NCBI RefSeq assembly: GCF_033547155.1
Contig: NZ_CP137892.1
Span: 4,402,001-4,466,000 of the forward strand
Direction: 5' to 3'
Length of the DNA: 64,000 nt
Source: Pseudomonas benzenivorans
GTDB lineage: Bacteria; Pseudomonadota; Gammaproteobacteria; Pseudomonadales; Pseudomonadaceae
Shown one piece after another: positions 1-8,773 of this stretch. How positions within the stretch are numbered: position 1 is the stretch's first letter; each line of letters begins with the position of its first letter. The position numbers were made by a program, and so were the translations under genes. Below the pieces are notes generated by a model. That model had not been told where the DNA came from. It made no database searches and saw only the letters and a program-made list of their open reading frames with translations.

Positions 1-288
1 CCACTGGAAGTGCTCCATGCCCTTGGAGTTGATGAAGATCTCGAAGGGCCGGCGCTGCTCGTGGGGCGTGCCGGCGTTGAGCAGGATGTCGTTGATGGTG
101 ACGTACAGGGCATGCTCGAACAGCGGCGACTTGATCTTGTAGGTCACCCCGAACAGGGTTTCCGGGCGCTGCAGGGTCTCGTCCATCTGCACCGGAGTGG
201 GCGTCGCCTCGGCCTCGGCGGACGGCGAGGGCGGCGCCTCGTCCACCAGCTGGAAGCCCGTGATGCGTTGTTCGATCTTCACCGCCAT
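1..288 (-). CDS. nrdJb: Class II ribonucleotide reductase, small fragment NrdJb (3' end outside window)
   Basis: Only the N-terminal 96 residues are visible; the gene runs off the left edge. It follows nrdJa on the same strand after a 41-base gap. The start at 288 is preferred because a GGAGG sits five bases upstream; an ATG at 300 lacks this. The visible protein begins MAVKIEQRI and contains the stretch GVTYKIKSPL. In P. aeruginosa the cobalamin-dependent reductase is known to be split into two polypeptides, NrdJa with the catalytic barrel and NrdJb with the C-terminal part including the redox-active cysteines. That C-terminal part cannot be seen here, so the assignment rests on position and the N-terminal sequence. 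Confidence 0.85.
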   Translation of the reverse strand, partial: MAVKIEQRITGFQLVDEAPPSPSAEAEATPTPVQMDETLQRPETLFGVTYKIKSPLFEHALYVTINDILLNAGTPHEQRRPFEIFINSKGMEHFQW

Positions 289-329
289 GCTCGCCTCCAT
301 CGCGCCGCCCAGGACTGGCGCGGCGCCGC

Positions 330-2471
330 TCAGTACTTGCCGTAGTAGCCTTCCTTCAGCGCCTCGAACAGGTTGGCCGCGCTGTGCAGCTGGCCGTCGT
401 ACTCGACCTCCTCGTCGCCCTGCAGCTCGATCTGGCTGCCGTCGGCCAGCTCGAAACGGTAGCGGGTGCGCGCCAGATCGGCCTGCTTGACCAGCACACC
501 CTGGAACGCCGCCGGGTTGAAGCGGAAGGTGGTGCAGCCCTTGAGGCCCCGGCGCCAGGCGTACAGGTAGATGTCCTTGAACGCCTCGAAGGGGTAATCG
601 GCGGGCACATTGGCGGTCTTGGAGATCGACGAGTCGATCCACTTCTGCGCCGCCGCCTGGATGTCCACGTGCTCGGTCGGGCCGATGTCCTCGCTGCTGA
701 CGAAGTAGTCGGGCAGGCGCTCGGCCGGGTCCGCCGAGCCGGGCAGGGCCCGCGGGTTGACCAGGGCGCGGTAGGCCAGCAGCTCGTAGCTGAACACCTC
801 GATCCGCGCCTTGCTCTTGCGCCCGGGACGAATCAGGTTGCGCCAGTAGTGCTGGGCGAAACTCGGCTCGATGCCGTTGGAGGCGTTGTTGGCCAGGCTC
901 AGGCTGATGGTGCCGGTGGGGGCGATGGAGCTGTGGTGGGTGAAGCGCGCGCCGCGCTCGGCCAGGGCCGCCACCAGCTCGGGGGCCTGCTCGGCCAGCT
1001 GCTGCATATAGCGCGAGTACCTGGCATGCAGGACCCGTCCGGGAAGCCTGTCGCCGACCTGGTAACCGTCGGCCGCCATCTCCGGGCGCAGCCGCAGCAT
1101 CTGCGCGGTCACCTCGAACTCCTCGGCCAGCAGCGGCGCCGGGCCCTTCTCCTCGGCCAGCTCCAGGGCCACCTGCCAGCCGGTCAGGGCCATCTCCCGG
1201 GCCACCTCCTCGGTGAACACGCAGGCTTGCGCGCTGCCGTAACGCAGCTTGAGCAGCGCCAGGGCCGAGCCCAGGCCGAGGAAACCCATGCCGTGGCGGC
1301 GCTTGCCGAGTATCTCGGCACGCTGCTCGGCCAGCGGCAGGCCGTTGATCTCCACCACGTTGTCCAGCAGCCGGGTGAAGATGCGCACCACCCGGCGGAA
1401 AGCCTCCCAGTCGAAGCGCGCCGCGGCGCCGAAGGGGTCGAGGACGAAGCGGGTCAGGTTGATCGAGCCGAGCAGGCAGGAACCATGGGGCGGCAGCGGC
1501 TGCTCGCCGCAGGGGTTGGTGGCGCGGATATGTTCGCACCACCAGTTGTTGTTCCACTGGTTGACCCGGTCGATGAGGATGAAGCCCGGCTCGGCATAGG
1601 CGTAGGTGGCGGCCATCAAGCGGTCCCACAGCTCGCGGGCGGGCAGGCTGCCATGGACCTTGCAGGCCACCCGGCCGGCCGCGTCCACGCAGTAGCCCTG
1701 CTGCAGCGGCCAGTCGCGCCAGCGCACCTGGGCCGGATCGTCGAAGTCGAGGCCGTCGCGCTCTTGGGCATGCACGGGAAACAGCAGCGGCCAGTCGGCG
1801 TCCTGCTCGACCGCCTGCATGAAGTCGTCGCCGACCAGCAGGCTCAGGTTGAACTGGCGCAGGCGGCCGTCCTCGCGCTTGGCCTCGATGAAGGCCTGCA
1901 CGTCCGGGTGGGCGATGTCGAAGGTGGCCATCTGCGCGCCACGGCGGCCGCCGGCCGAGCTGACGGTGAAGCACATCTTGTCGTAGATATCCATGAACGA
2001 CAGCGGCCCGCTGGTCTGCGCCCCGGCGCCGGACACCCGGGCGCCGCGCGGGCGCAGGGTGGAGAACTCGTAGCCGATGCCGCAGCCGGCCTTGAGCGTC
2101 AGCCCGGCTTCGACCAGGCGACCGAGAATCGCCTCCATCGAGTCCTCGAGGGTCGCCGAGACGGTGCAGTTGATGGTCGAGGTGGCCGGTTTGTGTTCGC
2201 CGGCACCGGCGTTGGCGACGATGCGCCCGGCGGGAATGGCGCCGTGACGCAGCGCCCAGAGGAATTCCCGGTACCAGTGCTCGCGGCGCTCGGGCGCCTC
2301 CACGGCCGCCACGGCGCGGGCGATGCGCTGCCAGGTCTGCTCGACGCTGGCGTCCAGCGCAGTGCCCTCGGCATCGCGCAGGCAGTATTTGTGCGCCCAG
2401 ATGTCCAGGGCGGCGGCCTGCAGCGGGATCACCGGGGCCGCCGTCGAGGGGGTCGTGCCGCGCTTGGCCAT
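330..2471 (-). CDS. nrdJa: Adenosylcobalamin-dependent class II ribonucleotide reductase, catalytic fragment NrdJa
   Basis: 713-residue catalytic part of class II ribonucleotide reductase, which makes deoxyribonucleotides using adenosylcobalamin and needs no oxygen. The active-site loop NPCGEQPL is present with Asn319, Cys321 (thiyl radical site) and Glu323. Cys102 (INCTVS) and Cys332 (GSCLLGSINL) match the two redox cysteines of the family. The chosen ATG at 2471 has GGGAGGA upstream; an upstream ATG at 2495 has no such site. The protein stops at about 713 residues, and the remainder is encoded by the next gene, as in P. aeruginosa. I saw no clear cobalamin riboswitch in the roughly 150 bases upstream. 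Confidence 0.95.
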   Translation of the reverse strand: MAKRGTTPSTAAPVIPLQAAALDIWAHKYCLRDAEGTALDASVEQTWQRIARAVAAVEAPERREHWYREFLWALRHGAIPAGRIVANAGAGEHKPATSTINCTVSATLEDSMEAILGRLVEAGLTLKAGCGIGYEFSTLRPRGARVSGAGAQTSGPLSFMDIYDKMCFTVSSAGGRRGAQMATFDIAHPDVQAFIEAKREDGRLRQFNLSLLVGDDFMQAVEQDADWPLLFPVHAQERDGLDFDDPAQVRWRDWPLQQGYCVDAAGRVACKVHGSLPARELWDRLMAATYAYAEPGFILIDRVNQWNNNWWCEHIRATNPCGEQPLPPHGSCLLGSINLTRFVLDPFGAAARFDWEAFRRVVRIFTRLLDNVVEINGLPLAEQRAEILGKRRHGMGFLGLGSALALLKLRYGSAQACVFTEEVAREMALTGWQVALELAEEKGPAPLLAEEFEVTAQMLRLRPEMAADGYQVGDRLPGRVLHARYSRYMQQLAEQAPELVAALAERGARFTHHSSIAPTGTISLSLANNASNGIEPSFAQHYWRNLIRPGRKSKARIEVFSYELLAYRALVNPRALPGSADPAERLPDYFVSSEDIGPTEHVDIQAAAQKWIDSSISKTANVPADYPFEAFKDIYLYAWRRGLKGCTTFRFNPAAFQGVLVKQADLARTRYRFELADGSQIELQGDEEVEYDGQLHSAANLFEALKEGYYGKY

Positions 2472-2618
2472 TGCCGTCCTCCCGTCGCCGAGCACGCGGC
2501 CCTGACCGGGGTCGGCGGCAGGCGGCGCATCGCTCGCCCGCCGGCAACCACGGGGCCGCTGACTTCTACCTTAGCCCCTGCACGGCGGTCGTGACGGCGC
2601 GCCGATCGCCGCGCGGCG

Positions 2619-3605
2619 CTACAGACGCTCCAGGCAGCCCGCCAGGTTCTCGCCCAGCTGTTCGAGCAGCCGCTCGTAGGCACCGGCCTCGACCGCCAGG
2701 GCGCCGCCCATGGCATCCAGCTCGGCCAGGGTCACCGGCAGGCCGGCGCTCAGGGTGTCGGCCAGACGCGGACGCAGCGGCGGTTCGCTGAATACGCAGC
2801 TCGGGCCGGCCTGCGCCAGGCGTGCCCGCATCGCCGCCACGTGACGCGCCCCCGGCTGCACCTCGCCGCCGAGGCTGAACACCCCGGCGTGACGCAGGCC
2901 ATAGGCCGCCTCGAAGTAATCGTAGGCCTCGTGGAAGACGAAATAGGGCTTGCCGGCGATGCCGCTCAGGCGTGCGCGCAGGCGCCGGTCGAGAGCCGCC
3001 AGGCGCGCCTCGAAGGCAGCCAGGTTGGACTTGTAGCGCGGCGCGTTGGCCGGGTCGGCGGCGGCCAGGTCGGCGGCCATGCGCGCGGCGATCACCCGGG
3101 CATTGGCCGGCGCCAGCCACAGGTGGGCATCCAGGCTGCCGGGGCGGTGGGCGTGGTCGTGCTCGTCCGCCGCGGCCTCGTGCCCGCCGTGCCCCTCGTG
3201 CTCGTCGTGACCGGCGTGGTCCTCATGACCAGAGTGGTCGTCATGGCCAGCGTGATCGTCGTCGCCGAAATGGCGCAGCTGCATGCCGGGCAGGTCCTGC
3301 ACCGCCACGCTGGGCTTGTCCCGCGCCTCCAGCACCCGCGGCAGGAAGCTCTCCAGATCGGCTCCGACCCAGTACAACAGCTCCACCTCGCGCACCCGGC
3401 GCACGTCGGAGGGACGCAACGCATAGTGATGCGGCGAGGCGCCCGGCGGCAACAACACCTCGGGGCTGCCGACGCCATCCTGCACCGCCGCGGCGATCAG
3501 CTGCAGCGGCTTGATGGAGGTCAGCAGGCGCACCTCGGCCTGGGCGTTGACACTGAGGAAGAGGGTCGCGAACAGCAGGCTGACGGCGGAAAAAAGACGC
3601 GGCAC
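2619..3605 (-). CDS. znuA: Zinc ABC transporter periplasmic binding protein ZnuA
   Basis: 328-residue periplasmic zinc-binding protein of the high-affinity ZnuABC importer. A signal peptide (residues 1-23, ending NAQA) is followed by the cluster A-I fold. Likely zinc ligands are His60 in SPHHYALRP, His161 in DAHLW and a third His in FHEAYDYFE. Residues about 117-153 form a loop packed with His, Asp and Glu (GHDDH/GHEDH repeats), typical of zinc-specific family members. A GTG start at 3605 is chosen because it gives the signal peptide directly; the open frame extends further upstream through the promoter and into zur antisense. It is divergent from zur-znuCB, and the gap carries a Zur-like palindrome, implying zinc repression of both arms. 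Confidence 0.93.
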   Translation of the reverse strand: MPRLFSAVSLLFATLFLSVNAQAEVRLLTSIKPLQLIAAAVQDGVGSPEVLLPPGASPHHYALRPSDVRRVREVELLYWVGADLESFLPRVLEARDKPSVAVQDLPGMQLRHFGDDDHAGHDDHSGHEDHAGHDEHEGHGGHEAAADEHDHAHRPGSLDAHLWLAPANARVIAARMAADLAAADPANAPRYKSNLAAFEARLAALDRRLRARLSGIAGKPYFVFHEAYDYFEAAYGLRHAGVFSLGGEVQPGARHVAAMRARLAQAGPSCVFSEPPLRPRLADTLSAGLPVTLAELDAMGGALAVEAGAYERLLEQLGENLAGCLERL

Positions 3606-3632
3606 GGCGAATACTCGGGCTGGAAGAAACAG

Positions 3633-3645
3633 GTAATATAATAAC
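3633..3645. promoter_or_regulatory. Putative Zur box between znuA and zur
   Basis: GTAATATAATAAC is a near-perfect 13-base palindrome in an otherwise GC-rich region. It resembles the gamma-proteobacterial Zur operator (GTTATA-n-TATAAC type). It lies 28 bases upstream of the znuA start and 28 bases upstream of the zur start, so one bound repressor could close both promoters. The match is by eye; no matrix score was calculated. Confidence 0.7.
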
Positions 3646-3672
3646 GTCTCTACCGCAAGGCTGTCGCCGCCC

Positions 3673-4158
3673 ATGATCCTCACCCCGCTGGCCTCGCGCC
3701 CCCACGACCATTCCCGCTGCGTCAGCCAGGCCCTGGCCGAGGCCGAGAACATCTGCAGTCGCCAGGGCCTGCGCCTGACGACGCTGCGCAAGCGTGTGCT
3801 GGAACTGGTCTGGCAGAGCCACAAGCCGCTCGGCGCCTACGACATCCTCGCCGTGCTGAGCGAGGCCGACGGCCGCCGCGCCGCGCCGCCGACCGTCTAC
3901 CGCGCCCTGGACTTCCTCCTGGAGCACGGCCTGGTGCACCGCATCGCCTCGCTCAATGCCTTCGTCGGCTGCAACCAGCCCGAGCACGCGCACCAGGGCC
4001 AGTTCCTCATCTGCCGCCAGTGCCACGCGGCCATCGAGCTGGAACAGACGGCGATCAGCCAGGCCATAGTCGCGGCCGCCGCCGCCGTGGGCTTCAGCGT
4101 CGACAGCCAGACCGTGGAAGTGGTCGGCCTGTGCGCCGGCTGCCGGGAGGCGGCATGA
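3673..4158 (+). CDS. zur: Zinc uptake regulator Zur (Fur family; Np20)
   Basis: 161-residue Fur-family metalloregulator. The N-terminal winged helix (residues about 25-95) contains the [11 protein letters not shown] recognition segment. The C-terminal dimerisation domain has two CxxC motifs, CRQC and CAGC, that form the structural zinc site, and a HAHQ segment typical of the sensory site. It is the first gene of zur-znuC-znuB and its stop overlaps the znuC start. It is expected to repress znuA and its own operon when zinc is sufficient, through the palindrome at 3633-3645. Presence beside znu genes separates it from Fur and PerR paralogues. Confidence 0.94.
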   Translation: MILTPLASRPHDHSRCVSQALAEAENICSRQGLRLTTLRKRVLELVWQSHKPLGAYDILAVLSEADGRRAAPPTVYRALDFLLEHGLVHRIASLNAFVGCNQPEHAHQGQFLICRQCHAAIELEQTAISQAIVAAAAAVGFSVDSQTVEVVGLCAGCREAA

Positions 4159-4958
4159 GCGAGCCCCTGATCCGCCTGGACGGCGTCGGCGTCAGCTTCG
4201 CCGGGCAGAACGTGCTGCAGGACGTGCAGCTGGCCGTCGAGCCGGGGCAGATCGTCACCCTGATCGGCCCCAACGGCGCCGGCAAGACCACCCTGGTGCG
4301 CACCGTGCTCGGCCTGCTCAAGCCCGACCGCGGCAACGTCTGGCGCAAGCCGAAACTGCGCATTGGCTACATGCCGCAGAAGCTGCACGTCGACGCCACC
4401 TTGCCGCTTTCGGTGCTGCGCTTCCTGCGCCTGGTGCCGGGGGTCGACCGCGCCAGCGCCCAGGCCGCCCTGGCCGAGGTCGGCGCGAGCCAGGTGCTCG
4501 ACAGCCCGCTGCAGGGCATTTCCGGCGGCGAGCTGCAGCGCGTGCTGCTGGCCCGGGCGCTGCTGCGCAAGCCCGAGCTGCTGGTGCTGGACGAGCCGGT
4601 GCAGGGCGTCGATGTCGCCGGGCAGGCCGAGCTGTACCGCCTGATCACCCGCCTGCGCGACCGCCATGGCTGCGGCGTGCTGATGGTCTCCCACGACCTG
4701 CACCTGGTGATGAGCACCACCGACCAGGTGGTCTGCCTCAATCGCCACGTGTGCTGCTCCGGCCACCCCGAGCAGGTCAGCTTCGATCCGGCCTTCGTCG
4801 AGCTGTTCGGCCAGGATGCCCAGAGCCTGGCGGTCTACCACCACCACCACGATCACCAGCACGACCTGCACGGCGCGGTGATCGAGGCGCGCGGCGGCCT
4901 GACGATCCAGGGCCCGCTGAAACCCCATGTCCACGGAGATGGCTGCAACCATGGCTGA
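4155..4958 (+). CDS. znuC: Zinc ABC transporter ATP-binding protein ZnuC
   Basis: 267-residue ATPase of the ZnuABC importer. Walker A GPNGAGKT is at residues 38-45, the signature ISGGELQ is mid-protein, Walker B is LLVLDEP, and the switch His is in VSHDLH. The start overlaps the zur stop in an ATGA arrangement, and GGGAGG lies four bases upstream. The C-terminus is extended relative to a minimal ABC ATPase and rich in histidine: a [12 protein letters not shown] cluster, then [10 protein letters not shown] at the very end. Such tails occur in some ZnuC proteins and may bind zinc on the cytoplasmic side (inference). The end overlaps the znuB start. Confidence 0.95.
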   Translation: MSEPLIRLDGVGVSFAGQNVLQDVQLAVEPGQIVTLIGPNGAGKTTLVRTVLGLLKPDRGNVWRKPKLRIGYMPQKLHVDATLPLSVLRFLRLVPGVDRASAQAALAEVGASQVLDSPLQGISGGELQRVLLARALLRKPELLVLDEPVQGVDVAGQAELYRLITRLRDRHGCGVLMVSHDLHLVMSTTDQVVCLNRHVCCSGHPEQVSFDPAFVELFGQDAQSLAVYHHHHDHQHDLHGAVIEARGGLTIQGPLKPHVHGDGCNHG

Positions 4959-5739
4959 TTTTCTGCTCAACGCCCTGCTCGCCGGCCTGGCCCTGGCCCT
5001 GGTGGCCGGTCCCCTGGGCTCCTTCGTGGTGTGGCGGCGCATGGCCTACTTCGGCGACACCCTGTCCCACGCCGCCCTGCTCGGGGTGGCCCTGGGCCTG
5101 ATGCTGGACGTCAGCCCGACCCTGGCGGTGACCGTCGGCTGCGTGCTCCTGGCCGTGCTGCTGGTGACCCTGCAGACCCGCCAGCCGCTGGCCTCCGACA
5201 CCCTGCTGGGCATCCTCGCCCACAGCACCCTGTCCCTCGGCCTGGTGGTGCTGAGCTTTATGCGCGAGGTGCGCATCGACCTGATGAGCTACCTGTTCGG
5301 CGACCTGCTGGCCGTCGGCCCGGTCGACCTGGCCTGGATTCTCGCCGGCAGCGCCCTGGTGCTGCTGCTGCTGAGCCTGCTGTGGCGACCGCTGCTGGCC
5401 ATCACCGTGCACGAGGAACTGGCCCGGGTCGAGGGCCTGCCGGTGGCGGCGATCCGTCTCGCCCTGATGCTGCTGATCGCCGTGGTGATCGCCGTGGCGA
5501 TGAAGATAGTCGGGGTGCTGCTGATCACCTCGCTGCTGATCATTCCCGCCGCCGCCGCCCAGCGCCATGCCCGCACCCCGGAGCAGATGGCCCTGGGCGC
5601 CAGCCTGCTGGGGGTCCTGGCGGTGTGTGGCGGGCTCAGCCTGTCCTGGTTCCAGGACACCCCGGCCGGCCCGTCGATCGTGGTCGCCGCGGCCAGCCTG
5701 TTCCTGCTGAGCCTGGCCTGGCCGCGGCGCACGGCCTGA
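4951..5739 (+). CDS. znuB: Zinc ABC transporter permease ZnuB
   Basis: 262-residue inner-membrane permease of the ABC-3 family with about eight hydrophobic helices from the first residues ([17 protein letters not shown]) to a final helix ending near residue 255. Conserved ABC-3 segments such as [11 protein letters not shown] near the N-terminus and [14 protein letters not shown] near the end are visible. It overlaps the znuC stop by eight bases. Two other in-frame ATGs lie upstream at 4927 and 4939; 4951 is preferred because the first helix begins at once, as in relatives, although the GGAG is about 12 bases away. It is last in the operon; the next gene begins 82 bases downstream. Confidence 0.93.
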   Translation: MADFLLNALLAGLALALVAGPLGSFVVWRRMAYFGDTLSHAALLGVALGLMLDVSPTLAVTVGCVLLAVLLVTLQTRQPLASDTLLGILAHSTLSLGLVVLSFMREVRIDLMSYLFGDLLAVGPVDLAWILAGSALVLLLLSLLWRPLLAITVHEELARVEGLPVAAIRLALMLLIAVVIAVAMKIVGVLLITSLLIIPAAAAQRHARTPEQMALGASLLGVLAVCGGLSLSWFQDTPAGPSIVVAAASLFLLSLAWPRRTA

Positions 5740-5821
5740 ACCCGGCCGCGACACGGTTTGGTGCCTGCCGGTCGGGCGGTGTAGACTTGCGCACTTTTTG
5801 CACAACTCGAGACTCTCAGCC

Positions 5822-6670
5822 ATGAAGTCGTTCGCCTCACGTTGCCTGGTCCTGATCGCGGCTGGCTGGCTGCTGACCGCCTGCCAACAGGCTCCGCAAG
5901 TCGCCGATATGCCGACCGACGAGTTGGTCAGCGCCTTTCGCCAACTCGACCAGAGCCTGGCGAAAGGCCAGCTGGAAGCCGCCGAAGCCCGGCTCGCGGC
6001 CCTGCAACAACGGGCCGACGGCGATACCCGCCTGGAGCAATACCAGCGGCAACTGGCCGAGGCCTACCTGCAGAAAGGCCAGCAGGCCCTGCAGAGTGGC
6101 GATCTGGACAGTGCCACCACGGCCCTGAGCCATGCCCGCCGCCTGATGCCCCAGGCCCCGGCCCTGACCACCGGCCTGGACGGCGCCATCGCCCAGGCCC
6201 GCGACGCCGAGCTGGATGCCGCCGACCGTGCCCGCAGCGCCGCCGAACAGGCCGCCGCACGGGCCGCGGAGGCGCGCCAGGAACAGGCGCGCCAGCTGCG
6301 CCTGGCCGCCGAACGCCAGGCCGCGGCCATCCAGGCGACCGAGTTGCCCAATACACCGAGCGAGTTCGCGCCCCCCCGGGCCCGGCTGATCGACCCCAGC
6401 GCCGCCAGCAGCGCGGTACCGCTGCCGATGCTCGACCGGCAGGACAACGAAGGCCTGCGCAACCTGCTCGACCGGGTCGCCGAGGACGTGGTGGCGTTCC
6501 GCTGCGCGGTGCGCATCGAGGTGCGCCAGGCCAAGGACTACCAGTGGGTCGCCGCCCTGCTCAACGCCCGGGTCAAGCGCCTGGACCCGGCCTTCAGCCC
6601 GCGCCTGACCCAGGTGCTCAAGCCGGGACAGGTGCCGCAGCTGGTGCTCAGCCCGACCCACCGGCCCTAG
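5822..6670 (+). CDS. Predicted lipoprotein with Ala/Gln-rich helical middle
   Basis: 282-residue predicted outer-membrane or periplasmic lipoprotein. The signal peptide ends in a clear lipobox, LLTAC, at residues about 16-20. The middle (about 40-190) is Ala/Glu/Gln/Arg-rich, with tetratricopeptide-like helices and probable coiled coil. The C-terminal 70 residues (from about LRNLLDRVAEDVVAFRC) look like a separate small folded domain. The function is not recognised. In P. aeruginosa a similar hypothetical gene sits at this place between znuB and metN. The ATG at 5822 is chosen because it places a normal signal peptide; an in-frame ATG at 5798 would add eight residues. Confidence 0.8.
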   Translation: MKSFASRCLVLIAAGWLLTACQQAPQVADMPTDELVSAFRQLDQSLAKGQLEAAEARLAALQQRADGDTRLEQYQRQLAEAYLQKGQQALQSGDLDSATTALSHARRLMPQAPALTTGLDGAIAQARDAELDAADRARSAAEQAAARAAEARQEQARQLRLAAERQAAAIQATELPNTPSEFAPPRARLIDPSAASSAVPLPMLDRQDNEGLRNLLDRVAEDVVAFRCAVRIEVRQAKDYQWVAALLNARVKRLDPAFSPRLTQVLKPGQVPQLVLSPTHRP

Positions 6671-6686
6671 GCGGCCGCGAGGCAGG

Positions 6687-6712
6687 ACACGGCCGGGCTC
6701 GCCCGGCCGTGT
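6687..6712 (+). terminator. Possible terminator hairpin after the lipoprotein gene
   Basis: ACACGGCCGGGC and GCCCGGCCGTGT form a perfect 12-base inverted repeat with TC between, 16 bases after the stop codon. It is a very strong hairpin, but no T tract follows (GCATTGG), so it may be an RNA 3'-end stabiliser rather than an intrinsic terminator. About 150 bases of AT-richer DNA then lead to metN. Confidence 0.5.
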
Positions 6713-6865
6713 GCATTGGCGACGGCGCGGCCCGAGCCCATTCAGTAATGCAATTTCGCTATAAACATAGGTCTACAAAGATTTTCGCGACCTAAACAAC
6801 CCCCGGTAGACTAGCCGCCCTCTACGGCTCACCCGCCAGCTCGACGAACCCAAAAGGTTTCCCGC

Positions 6866-7873
6866 GTGATCGAATTCCACTCAGTCCACAAGGCGTACCA
6901 CGTCGCCGGACGCGCCATCCCGGCCCTGCAGCCGACCGACCTGCACATCGCCCGCGGCGAGGTGTTCGGCATCATCGGCCACTCCGGCGCCGGCAAGAGC
7001 ACCCTGCTGCGCCTGATCAACCGCCTGGAGGAACCCTCCGGCGGGCGCATCGAGGTCGACGGCCTCGACACCACCGCCCTCGACACCGACGGCCTGCGCC
7101 GTTTCCGCCAGCGGGTGGGGATGATCTTCCAGCACTTCAACCTGCTGTCGTCCAAGACCGTCGCCGCCAACGTCGCCCTGCCGCTGAAGCTGGCCGGCGA
7201 ACTGTCGCGCCGCGACATCGACCAGCGGGTCGCCGCGCTGCTGGCCCGGGTCGGCCTGCAGGACCACGCCGACAAGTACCCGGCGCAGCTGTCCGGCGGC
7301 CAGAAGCAGCGGGTCGGCATCGCCCGCGCCCTGGCCACCGAGCCGCAGATCCTGCTGTGCGACGAGGCCACCAGCGCCCTCGACCCGCAGACCACCGCGC
7401 AGGTCTTGCAACTGCTGGCCGAGATCAACCGCGAGCTGGGCCTGACCATCGTGCTGATCACCCACGAGATGGACGTGATCCGCCGCGTCTGCGACCGCGT
7501 GGCGGTGATGGACGCCGGCCAGATAGTCGAACAGGGGCCGGTGGCCGAGGTCTTTCTGCACCCGCAGCACGCCACCACCCAGCGCTTCGTGCTGGAATCC
7601 GAGCACGTCGACGAGAACGAGCAGCGCGACGACTTCGCCCATGTCGCCGGGCGCATCCTGCGCCTGACCTTCCAGGGCGAGGCCACCTACGCGCCGCTGC
7701 TCGGCACCGTGGCGCGGGACACCGGGGTCGACTACAGCATCCTGGCCGGGCGCATCGACCGGATCAAAGACACCCCCTACGGCCAGCTGACCCTGGCCCT
7801 GACCGGCGGCGACCTGGACGCCGCCATCGCCCGCTTCGAGGCGGCGGACGTGCACCTGGAGGTGCTGCGCTGA
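6866..7873 (+). CDS. metN: Methionine ABC transporter ATP-binding protein MetN
   Basis: 335-residue ATPase of the D/L-methionine importer. Walker [10 protein letters not shown] is near residue 37-45, signature LSGGQKQR, Walker [15 protein letters not shown], switch His in ITHEMD. After the ATPase (about 1-240) there is a C-terminal domain (about 260-335) typical of MetN, which senses methionine and causes trans-inhibition. It begins [11 protein letters not shown]. The next gene metI starts 151 bases downstream, an unusual gap for this operon that is filled by a palindromic element. Confidence 0.95.
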   Translation: MIEFHSVHKAYHVAGRAIPALQPTDLHIARGEVFGIIGHSGAGKSTLLRLINRLEEPSGGRIEVDGLDTTALDTDGLRRFRQRVGMIFQHFNLLSSKTVAANVALPLKLAGELSRRDIDQRVAALLARVGLQDHADKYPAQLSGGQKQRVGIARALATEPQILLCDEATSALDPQTTAQVLQLLAEINRELGLTIVLITHEMDVIRRVCDRVAVMDAGQIVEQGPVAEVFLHPQHATTQRFVLESEHVDENEQRDDFAHVAGRILRLTFQGEATYAPLLGTVARDTGVDYSILAGRIDRIKDTPYGQLTLALTGGDLDAAIARFEAADVHLEVLR

Positions 7874-7920
7874 TGACAGGTGTCTCGATACACAGGCTCC
7901 GGCGAAATCCTGGCGACGTC

Positions 7921-7997
7921 TTTTGCCGCCAGGCCGCGTTGCCACTCCTCGCCATAGCACGCTATGACTCGTCATGGCGCCTTGCCTGGCAACAAAA
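7921..7997. repeat. 77-base imperfect palindrome between metN and metI
   Basis: The outer arms TTTTGCCGCCAGGC (7921-7934) and GCCTGGCAACAAAA (7984-7997) match at 12 of 14 positions as an inverted repeat. The centre CATAGC-AC-GCTATG (7953-7966) is perfect. Both are symmetric about position 7959. The intervening arms pair only partly. It resembles the intergenic palindromic elements scattered through Pseudomonas genomes. It is not coding, and it separates two genes that are normally tightly spaced. Confidence 0.7.
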
Positions 7998-8024
7998 TCC
8001 ATTCGCCATCCCTTTGCCAAGCCT

Positions 8025-8696
8025 ATGAATCTAGACACCTTGTTTCCCAACGTCGACTGGCTGGAAATCGGGCAGGCCAGCCTGGACACCCTGAGCATGC
8101 TCGGCGGCTCGCTGCTGTTCACCGTGCTGCTCGGCCTGCCCCTGGGCGTGCTGCTGTTCCTCACCGGACCGCGCCAGCTGTTCGAGCAGAAGGCGCTGTA
8201 CGCCGTGCTGTCGCTGCTGGTCAACGTGCTGCGCTCGGTGCCCTTCGTCATCCTGCTGATCCTGATGATCCCGCTCACCGTGCTGGTCACCGGCACCTCC
8301 CTGGGGGTGGCCGGCGCCATCCCGCCGCTGGTGGTGGGCGCCACGCCCTTCTTCGCCCGCCTGGTGGAGACCGCCCTGCGCGAAGTGGACCGCGGCATCA
8401 TCGAGGCGACCCAGGCGATGGGCGCGACCACCCGCCAGATCATCACCAACGCCCTGCTGCCCGAGGCCCTGCCCGGCCTGGTCGCGGCGGTGACCGTCAC
8501 CGCCATCACCCTGGTGTCCTACACCGCCATGAGCGGCCTGATCGGCGGCGGCGGCCTCGGCGACCTGGCGGTGCGCTACGGCTACCAGCGCTACCAGCCG
8601 GACGTGATGCTGGTCACCGTGGTGCTGTTGCTGATCCTCGTGCAGATACTGCAGAGCGCCGGCGACAAGCTGGTGGTGCACTTCTCCAGGAAATAA
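8025..8696 (+). CDS. metI: Methionine ABC transporter permease MetI
   Basis: 223-residue inner-membrane permease with about five transmembrane helices. The BPD-transport EAA loop is visible as EATQAMGATTRQIITNALLPEALPG around residues 126-150, written here only as a landmark by its ends EATQAMG and LPEALPG. The start at 8025 (MNLDTLF) matches family proteins. An in-frame ATG at 7974 would place the palindromic element's right arm inside the protein and is rejected. No good Shine-Dalgarno sequence precedes 8025, so translation may depend on readthrough from metN or on RNA structure. metQ follows 77 bases downstream. Confidence 0.93.
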   Translation: MNLDTLFPNVDWLEIGQASLDTLSMLGGSLLFTVLLGLPLGVLLFLTGPRQLFEQKALYAVLSLLVNVLRSVPFVILLILMIPLTVLVTGTSLGVAGAIPPLVVGATPFFARLVETALREVDRGIIEATQAMGATTRQIITNALLPEALPGLVAAVTVTAITLVSYTAMSGLIGGGGLGDLAVRYGYQRYQPDVMLVTVVLLLILVQILQSAGDKLVVHFSRK

Positions 8697-8773
8697 ATAG
8701 TTCTCGTAAATCGACAGTCCAGAAAGTAGGGCAGCCAACCGCTGCCGCTCGCCGATCCCACAAGGAGCCCTTC

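Noticed and set aside
384..2594. 736-residue plus-strand open frame opposite nrdJa
   Set aside because: It has low-complexity Gly/Ala/Arg/Leu composition, lies wholly antisense to a gene with catalytic motifs, and has no ribosome-binding site. In such GC-rich DNA long antisense frames are expected.
2472..2618. Possible cobalamin riboswitch upstream of nrdJa
   Set aside because: A vitamin B12 element would be plausible here, but I could not find the conserved B12-box pattern by eye in the 147 bases available.
7974..8024. N-terminal extension of MetI from an upstream ATG
   Set aside because: It would translate the right arm of the palindromic element, has no Shine-Dalgarno sequence and is not expected from family N-termini.
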